40,115 nucleotides of DNA from Candidatus Hydrogenedentota bacterium (GTDB lineage: Bacteria > Hydrogenedentota > Hydrogenedentia > Hydrogenedentales > CAILVY01), in assembly GCA_903837785.1 (NCBI GenBank), contig CAILVY010000238.1, positions 1 to 40,115 of the forward strand, given 5' to 3'. Under the pieces are notes generated by a model that was given only the letters and a program-made list of their open reading frames with translations, did not search any database and had not been told where the DNA came from. Shown piece after piece: positions 34,840 to 40,115 of this stretch (its first letter is position 1; every line of letters begins with the position of its first letter). The translations under genes and the position numbers were made by a program.

Positions 34840-35817
34840 ATGAACGTAGCATTGATAGGCTGCAGCGGCATCGGCCGGGTTCATGCCGAGGCCGTGGTGA
34901 AATGCGGGCTGAACCTGGCGGTTGTCGCCGACAAGAACCAGGCGGCCGCCCAGGCGCTGGCGATGGACTTTGGCGGTGAGGTGATGACGGACGGGCTCGC
35001 GGCCTGCGCGCGCGCGGACGTGGACGTCGTGGCGATTTGCACGCCCACGCCGACGCACGGCCTCTTCGTGAAGGCAGCGGCGAAAGCCGGCAAGGACATC
35101 TTCTGCGAGAAGCCGTTCTGCCGGACTGTCGCGGAATGCGAGGAAGCCCTTGCCGCGGTGAACAAGGCCAAAGTGAAGCTGTTCGTCGGGCATGTGGTCC
35201 GCTATTTCCAGGAGTTCGAGGCAATGAAGGCGCAGATCGCGGCGGGGAAGATCGGCCAGCCGGGCTTCGCGAAGCTCTATCGCGGCGGCATCTTCCCGCA
35301 GGGCGCCGAACTCTGGTTCCGCGATTACGAGAAGAGCGGCGGCGTCACGTTCGACTGCATGATCCACGATCTCGACTGGGTGCGCTACGTGTTTGGCGAG
35401 CCAAAGCGGATCTTCTGCCAGGCGCTGATGAAGGCGCACGCCGAGCTGCCGCAGGATTACTCGCAGGTTACGATGCGGATGAAGAACGGCGTGATTGCCA
35501 CAGTGATCGGCACCTGGGCGCATCCGCACGGCTTCCGCGTGAAAGCGGAAATCTGCGGCAGCGGCGGCATGATTCAGTTTGACAGCCATGACGCGCCGCT
35601 GAACGTGCAGAAGCGCCAGACCGGCGCAGGCTCGGGCATGATCGTGCCGTCGAGCCCGGTGGACAAGAGCCCGTATCAGTTGGAGTGGGAGGATTTCGCC
35701 GGGTGGCTCGCGGGCAGGAACAAGCCCAGGGTGACGCCGCGGGACGCCATACGCGCGGTGCAAATGGCCGAGTCCGCGCTGAAGTCGGCGGAAACCAAGC
35801 GGCCGGTCGCGCTGTAA
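34840..35817 (+). CDS. Gfo/Idh/MocA family dehydrogenase (cytoplasmic)
   Basis: 325 aa. The ATG at 34840 has AAGGAG 8 nt upstream; a TTG two codons earlier is less likely. The Rossmann motif ALIGCSGIGRVHAEA is complete enough for NAD(P) binding. CEKPFCRT holds the EKP catalytic motif, and the DxxxH-type element is FDCMIHDLDWVRY. There is no signal peptide. The resemblance is to inositol 2-dehydrogenase-like proteins and to many sugar dehydrogenases; the substrate is not deducible. Middle gene of a three-gene operon, 15 nt before the next gene. Confidence 0.94.
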   Translation: MNVALIGCSGIGRVHAEAVVKCGLNLAVVADKNQAAAQALAMDFGGEVMTDGLAACARADVDVVAICTPTPTHGLFVKAAAKAGKDIFCEKPFCRTVAECEEALAAVNKAKVKLFVGHVVRYFQEFEAMKAQIAAGKIGQPGFAKLYRGGIFPQGAELWFRDYEKSGGVTFDCMIHDLDWVRYVFGEPKRIFCQALMKAHAELPQDYSQVTMRMKNGVIATVIGTWAHPHGFRVKAEICGSGGMIQFDSHDAPLNVQKRQTGAGSGMIVPSSPVDKSPYQLEWEDFAGWLAGRNKPRVTPRDAIRAVQMAESALKSAETKRPVAL

Positions 35818-35832
35818 GGAAGGAGCACAATC

Positions 35833-36816
35833 ATGGCCAAGATCGGAATCATGAGTTTTGCGCACATGCATGCCTACAGCTACGCGGCGTGCCTGAAAGA
35901 ACTGGCCGGGGCCGAACTGGCTGCGGTGTGGGATGACGATGCCAGGCGCGGGCGCGCCGCCGCAAAGCAGTTCGGGACGCGATTCCTCGCGGACATGGAC
36001 CGCTTTCTCGCGTCCGGGCTGGACGGCGTCATTGTCACGTCGGAGAATGTGAAGCACCGCGCCATGGTTGAGCGGGCCGCCGCCGCGGGGAAATGGATTC
36101 TCTGCGAGAAGCCGCTGGCGCCAACCGTCGCGGACGCCAAGGCCATGCTGCAGGCCTGCAAGAAGGCGCGCGTGGGCCTCGGCACCGCCTTCCCGTGCCG
36201 CTATTCGCAGTCTCTCATCGATGCGCGGGAACAGATTCGCTCCGGGGCGTTCGGCGAGATCCTGGCCGCGTCCTGCACGAACCACGGCCAGTTTCCCGGC
36301 GGGTGGTTTGCGAAGAACGAACTCGCGGGCGGCGGCGCCACGATGGATCACACAGTGCACGTGGCGGACGTCCTGCGCTGGATCCTGGGCCGGGAATTCG
36401 TGTCGGTCTACTGCGAACTGGGGAATCAGTTCCATCAGGGCGCCATTAAGACAGACGACCTCGGCAGCCTGCACCTCGAAATGGAGGGCGGCATCCAGGT
36501 CTCGCACCTCGCCAGTTGGAGCCGCGCGAAAAGCTTTCCCACCTGGGGTGACGTCACGATTGAGTTCATCGGGACGGACGGCGTGCTGCTCGTGGATGCG
36601 TTCAATCAGAAACTGAACGTGTACAGCGACGCGGCCGTGAAGGCGGAGTGGGCGTACTGGGGCAGCAATCCCGATCTCGGGCTCGTGGCGGATTTCGTCC
36701 GCGCGGTGGATACGAGGACCGAACCCGCCGTAACCGGCATGGACGGCCTCCGCGCCACGGAAGTCACTGTGGCCGCGTACAAGTCCGCACGCCTCGGAAA
36801 GATGATCAAGATATAG
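35833..36816 (+). CDS. Gfo/Idh/MocA family dehydrogenase with atypical cofactor loop
   Basis: 327 aa, GGAAGGAG upstream. EKP is present in LCEKPLAPT, and GGGATMDHTVHVADVLRW gives the second active-site element. The nucleotide loop, however, reads IGIMSFAHMHAYSYA where the family normally has GxGxxG. The glycines that let the dinucleotide phosphates approach are absent and two His residues sit there instead. It may belong to a subgroup with altered cofactor use or bind no NAD(P). Last gene of the operon; a terminator follows at 36836-36881. Confidence 0.9.
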   Translation: MAKIGIMSFAHMHAYSYAACLKELAGAELAAVWDDDARRGRAAAKQFGTRFLADMDRFLASGLDGVIVTSENVKHRAMVERAAAAGKWILCEKPLAPTVADAKAMLQACKKARVGLGTAFPCRYSQSLIDAREQIRSGAFGEILAASCTNHGQFPGGWFAKNELAGGGATMDHTVHVADVLRWILGREFVSVYCELGNQFHQGAIKTDDLGSLHLEMEGGIQVSHLASWSRAKSFPTWGDVTIEFIGTDGVLLVDAFNQKLNVYSDAAVKAEWAYWGSNPDLGLVADFVRAVDTRTEPAVTGMDGLRATEVTVAAYKSARLGKMIKI

Positions 36817-36835
36817 TCGCCAGGCCTTAAAGCGA

Positions 36836-36881
36836 CGGGCCGCCGCAGACAACTTGTATCTGCAGCGGCCCGCTTCTGTTT
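36836..36881 (+). terminator. Terminator of the epimerase-dehydrogenase operon
   Basis: CGGGCCGCCGCAGA (36836-36849) pairs with TCTGCAGCGGCCCG (36859-36872) with one mismatch and a 9-nt loop. CTTCTGTTT follows. It starts 19 nt past the stop codon and also separates the operon from the converging gene ending at 36902. Confidence 0.7.
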
Positions 36882-36901
36882 GCGCAGACGGGATCGGATC
36901 A

Positions 36902-37786
36902 TTACGCGAGACAGGCGAGTGTCGCCTTCAGCGTGTCCTCGTAGTTCTTGTTGGAGTGCCCGCATTCCAGCGCGACAAAACCGTCGTACTTCGTGCCGGC
37001 AATCGCCTCGAAAATCCGCTTGTAGTTCAGTTCGCCCGTGCCCGGTTCCTTGCGGCCGGGATTGTCCGCCACGTGGAAATGGCCGATCCGGTCGATGTTC
37101 TCCGTGAGGTTGCGGATGACATTGCCCTCGGTAATCTGCTGATGATAGATGTCGAAGAGCATCTTCACGTTCGGGCTGTCCACCGCCTTCAGGATTTGCA
37201 TCGTGTGATCCGTGCGGGCCACGAAATAGCCCTCGTGGTCGACGAGCGTGTTCAGCGCTTCGAGCACGATGATGACCTTGTTCTTCTCCGCGATGGGCGC
37301 AAGCTTCTTGAGGCACGCGATGACGTTCTCGGTCTGCTGTTCGCGCGGAATGTCCGTGCGCTCGTTGCCGCTCAGGCCGACGAGGTGCGTGCAGTTCAGC
37401 TTCTTCGCGAGTTCCACCCGTTCCGTGAATTCCGCGACGAGCCGATCATGATCCTCAACCTTAACCATGCCGCCCTCGGCGATCTTGCCCGCGCCAACCA
37501 TGCAGCTCAGCACGAGGCCGAGCGAGTCCGCTTTCTTGCGCAGCTTCTCGGGATTGCCCGCGGGCCACAGCCATTCGTACGCGCTCAGCCCCCACGCCGC
37601 CACGGTCTCCAGCTTCTCTTCCGCGGACTTGCCGGGGAACCAGTCAATCGGGGCGGACATCCGCAGCTTGACGTTTGCGAAGGGTTTGTCGGACGGCGGG
37701 GCCGCGAAAACCGGCCGGTTGCCGTTGAGAAACGCGGCGCCGGCGGCCGCGGCTGCACAAGTGCTCAAGAACGTGCGTCGAATCAT
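36902..37786 (-). CDS. Exported hydroxypyruvate isomerase-like TIM barrel (Tat-like signal)
   Basis: 294 aa from the ATG at 37786, with AGGAGG upstream. The signal IRRTFLSTCAAAAAGAAF has the twin-arginine pattern, with cleavage probably near FAAPP (about 30). The barrel carries the Hyi-type metal site: VLEALNTLVDHEGYF (Glu), MLFDIYHQQITEGN (Asp), IGHFHVADNPGRKEPGTGEL (His) and FVALECGHS (Glu). The family isomerises hydroxypyruvate and tartronate semialdehyde, or epimerises ketoses. Hydroxypyruvate isomerase proper is cytoplasmic, so an exported copy likely acts on a different sugar. A candidate promoter is at 37819-37847. It faces the dehydrogenase operon tail to tail. Confidence 0.9.
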   Translation of the reverse strand: MIRRTFLSTCAAAAAGAAFLNGNRPVFAAPPSDKPFANVKLRMSAPIDWFPGKSAEEKLETVAAWGLSAYEWLWPAGNPEKLRKKADSLGLVLSCMVGAGKIAEGGMVKVEDHDRLVAEFTERVELAKKLNCTHLVGLSGNERTDIPREQQTENVIACLKKLAPIAEKNKVIIVLEALNTLVDHEGYFVARTDHTMQILKAVDSPNVKMLFDIYHQQITEGNVIRNLTENIDRIGHFHVADNPGRKEPGTGELNYKRIFEAIAGTKYDGFVALECGHSNKNYEDTLKATLACLA

Positions 37787-37818
37787 GTCGTTTCCTCCTA
37801 CGTGGTTGCCGAAAGCAT

Positions 37819-37847
37819 AGAGTACGGAAGGTTCCCGGAGAATGCAA
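37819..37847 (-). promoter_or_regulatory. Candidate promoter of the exported TIM-barrel gene
   Basis: On the minus strand, TTGCAT (37847-37842) and TACTCT (37824-37819) are spaced by 17 nt, 32 nt before the start codon. The rest of the 300-nt gap to 38086 shows no gene. Confidence 0.4.
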
Positions 37848-38086
37848 TCTTGACGCAATCGGCGGCATCAACACCTCGCGCCGTGTTGCCCGGGACGAGG
37901 CCAACAATTTCACGAACCCCCTTTGCCATACCCCTCTTTTACCCGGCCTGTAAGGGCCGAATAAACATCCCAGACACTGCCTGCCGCAATTGACATCGTC
38001 TGCCCATGACGGGTCTTCCCGGTTAGGCACCCATGGCTGATCCGTATTTGCCGTTTCTCGAATGAATGTCCGATAGACCGCCCCCT

Positions 38087-40115
38087 TCAACTTCCGGAAA
38101 CCACGATCAGCGCATCTTCAATCAACCGGTCCACCTCGTCGCGGGCAGCGGCGATGCGTCCGGGTTCCAGCGTGTATTCGGTCCAGGACTTGGAGACTTC
38201 CGGGCGGACATTGAGCGCGTCGCGCGCCGAGGCGAGCAGATTGTCGTGGCCGCCCGTTGCCGCAAGCCGCTCCACGAGGCCGCGCAGCATCGCCAGCGCC
38301 TCATAGTCTTCGATGCCGTCGCGGAGATTTTCGAGCCGGGTGCTGGCGAGCGGCGTGGCGTCCGGCCCGGGGTAGATGAGAATGCCGTCGCTGTTCGTGT
38401 TGAAGGAGAGGGTGTTCCAGGGCTTCTCCGGCCACTTGGGCGCGTTCATGTTCCAGTTCGTCTGGGGCTCATAGTAATTGATGAGATAGTAGAGAAACCC
38501 GGTGAGCTTGTACTGGAAGAATTGCCAGCCGAGGATGCGCGGATCCACGCCGGGAAAGTCCATGAAAAGGTTGGCGTAGGGTTTTCCGGGGCCGCAACAG
38601 ACGTACGCCCACGCTTCGTTGCCCGCCGCCTGCCGCTCGCGGTAGGGCGTGAGGTCGCCGCTCAATTGCGCGGTGAGCGGCGTCCAGATGTCGAAGAGGC
38701 CGATGTGTTTCGCGTGGAGCGGGTTCGCCGTTTCGCGCTTGCACCACGGGAATTGCTCGCCGATCATGCCGTAGACGCGCTGGATGGCGGGATCGACGGT
38801 TTCGGTGGGATTGGGCCGCATTTCGGATTCGTCAAAGCCGTGGACGTACCACGTCATGTCCGGCCAGTTCTTAGACTTCACGAAGCCTTCCCAATCGCGA
38901 AGCCAGGCTTCGAGATCGGCCATGGCCTTTTCGGCCGCGGCCGGGTCGCCGGGCAGCACATCGCAGTTCGCGAGACAGGTCGCGTTCATGCCGCGCTCGT
39001 AGCAGTACTCCATGTCCTCGCGCGCGGGCAACGTGCGCGACTTGCCGTTTTTGAGTCCGGAGTAGATGACGGTTGGGCTGAGCCGGTGGGCAAGCAGGAA
39101 ATCGTAGATCTCGCGCCACTTCTCTTTCGGCAGGATATCTGCGCATTCGTACGAGGTGTACAGCGGCCCATGATTTGTGGCGTCCGTCATGCCCAGCCGC
39201 TTCTTCACTTCGTCCGGGTGATACCACATCTCCCAGAAGCCCGGGCACATGCAAAAGGCGGTCTTGAGCACGCCGCGCAGGGGCAGGGAGAACGGGCGGA
39301 CCGTGAGTTCCACTCCCACGGAAACCGGCGCCGCCTCCGCCGCGCGCAGAGTGATGAAGCCCCGATAGACCCCGGGCTGCGTGTCCGCGGAAACATCGAC
39401 TGTGAACCAGACCGGCTGCACGAAGCCCGCATCGACATCGAAGGGCTTGGCGGGCAGGAGCACATCCGGCCACGCCCAACCGGTGCGGCGAATGGAGGAG
39501 TTCGACTGGACTGTCTGGATGTAACCGACGGGATGCCAGGCAATCCGCTCCGCCGCAACGCGCGCTTTGCCGTCCGCGTGCAGGAGGTCCGTCTTCTCCA
39601 CGTGAACCTCCTTCAACGGCCTGCCGGCAGGCAGGCATGTCAACTGAAAGCTCTCACGTTCGCGGCCGGCTGCGGCGATATGCACGCAGCCGCCCAGATT
39701 GCCCGTGTAGTCAGCCGCTTCGCGGAAGACTTTGTCCATCGGGCTGTTCACGCCGACGAGGAAGGGCGCCGGTTGATCCTTCGCGACATTCGGCAGGGCG
39801 TCCCATCCGCTGACGCGCACGGGCAGCGAATCCGCCGGCTCGACTTTGCTGAGGCGCACCCATTTCCAGAGGCTCTCGCTGTTCGTCTCCTTGAAGTCGC
39901 TGAACGCAACCGAAACCTCGGAGGCAGCGCTCATCCAGGCGGCCACGGGCGCGTCCAGTTGCTCCTTGCCGTTGATGCGCCATGAGAACACGGCCTGCTG
40001 ATTGAACTCGCAGGACATCGTGAGTTCTTCCCCGGCTTTGATCGTATCCTTGGCGGGATGCCTGGCGTTCAGCGTCGGACGCTCGCCCGTGAATTCGACG
40101 ACGACGGGGCCGTTG
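38087..40115 (-). CDS. DUF4091-type putative glycoside hydrolase, 5' end outside window
   Basis: The frame is open from the stop at 38087 to the window end with no in-frame stop, so the N-terminus is missing. The first ATG inside (40018) lacks a ribosome site, and coding sequence continues upstream of it (VVVEFTGERPTLNARHPAK). The visible 676 residues hold an immunoglobulin-like beta region, then a module containing TQPGVYRGFITLRA. A barrel-like region follows (MCPGFWEMWYHPDEVKKRLG, MTWYVHGFDESEMRPNP). The C-terminal DUF4091 signature comes last (NSDGILIYPGPDA, then STRLENLRDGIEDYEALAML). The family is linked to polysaccharide use in Bacteroidota and the PVC group and is thought to be glycosidic; no activity is certain. 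It is probably secreted, as related proteins are. Confidence 0.87.
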   Translation of the reverse strand, partial: NGPVVVEFTGERPTLNARHPAKDTIKAGEELTMSCEFNQQAVFSWRINGKEQLDAPVAAWMSAASEVSVAFSDFKETNSESLWKWVRLSKVEPADSLPVRVSGWDALPNVAKDQPAPFLVGVNSPMDKVFREAADYTGNLGGCVHIAAAGRERESFQLTCLPAGRPLKEVHVEKTDLLHADGKARVAAERIAWHPVGYIQTVQSNSSIRRTGWAWPDVLLPAKPFDVDAGFVQPVWFTVDVSADTQPGVYRGFITLRAAEAAPVSVGVELTVRPFSLPLRGVLKTAFCMCPGFWEMWYHPDEVKKRLGMTDATNHGPLYTSYECADILPKEKWREIYDFLLAHRLSPTVIYSGLKNGKSRTLPAREDMEYCYERGMNATCLANCDVLPGDPAAAEKAMADLEAWLRDWEGFVKSKNWPDMTWYVHGFDESEMRPNPTETVDPAIQRVYGMIGEQFPWCKRETANPLHAKHIGLFDIWTPLTAQLSGDLTPYRERQAAGNEAWAYVCCGPGKPYANLFMDFPGVDPRILGWQFFQYKLTGFLYYLINYYEPQTNWNMNAPKWPEKPWNTLSFNTNSDGILIYPGPDATPLASTRLENLRDGIEDYEALAMLRGLVERLAATGGHDNLLASARDALNVRPEVSKSWTEYTLEPGRIAAARDEVDRLIEDALIVVSGS

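Noticed and set aside
38066..39985. A 639-codon plus-strand open frame.
   Set aside because: Antisense to the DUF4091 gene, which has clear family motifs on the minus strand.

Overview
Overview. This is a GC-rich bacterial chromosomal window with about 31 densely packed protein genes, two of them cut by the window ends. I see no tRNA, rRNA, CRISPR array, transposase or integrase. The organism looks like a free-living heterotroph of the Hydrogenedentota / Planctomycetota / Lentisphaerota type. That placement is an inference from gene content: several Gfo/Idh/MocA oxidoreductases and TIM-barrel epimerases with twin-arginine signals, a sulfatase, a GH109-type enzyme, DUF4838 and DUF4091 proteins, and generally good Shine-Dalgarno sites. 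It was not tested by phylogeny.

Housekeeping block, 1-8887 (all minus strand). Enolase, a FtsB/DivIC-like division protein, a PhoH ATPase and a 7TM-HD phosphodiesterase form one run read from a good promoter in front of enolase (4706-4734). The last gene runs off the left end. Upstream lie a six-TM-type membrane protein, a SurA/PpiC chaperone-isomerase with its own promoter, and an EF-G-like GTPase followed by two terminators.

Mixed block, 9080-18617. It holds a GH8 glycosidase, an RND/MMPL exporter and a sulfatase on the plus strand, then a creatininase-family hydrolase facing away from an exported Gfo/Idh oxidoreductase plus exported TIM-barrel epimerase pair. That divergent pair shares a symmetric -10 element (ACTATAGT). 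A terminator closes the pair, and a small DUF2007/zinc-ribbon protein follows.

Core and signalling block, 18659-28072. It contains a PLP-dependent desulfhydrase/deaminase-like enzyme, a PAS-GGDEF diguanylate cyclase, a lysoplasmalogenase-like membrane protein, the run parA-parB-serS-sir2 with overlapping junctions, and a chemoreceptor with CheW.

Glycan and sugar block, 28478-40115. A GH109-type exported enzyme and a secreted beta-propeller-like protein meet a secreted DUF4838 protein head on. An operon with its own promoter then carries a cytoplasmic epimerase and two Gfo/Idh dehydrogenases. It is followed by an exported hydroxypyruvate-isomerase-like TIM barrel and a DUF4091 protein that runs off the right end.

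How the genes fit together. The sugar genes recur as redox enzyme plus TIM-barrel isomerase, once exported and once cytoplasmic, next to secreted glycan-binding or glycan-cleaving proteins. The most interesting reading is an oxidation-based glycan dismantling route split between periplasm and cytoplasm. This is a hypothesis: no substrate can be read from the sequence.
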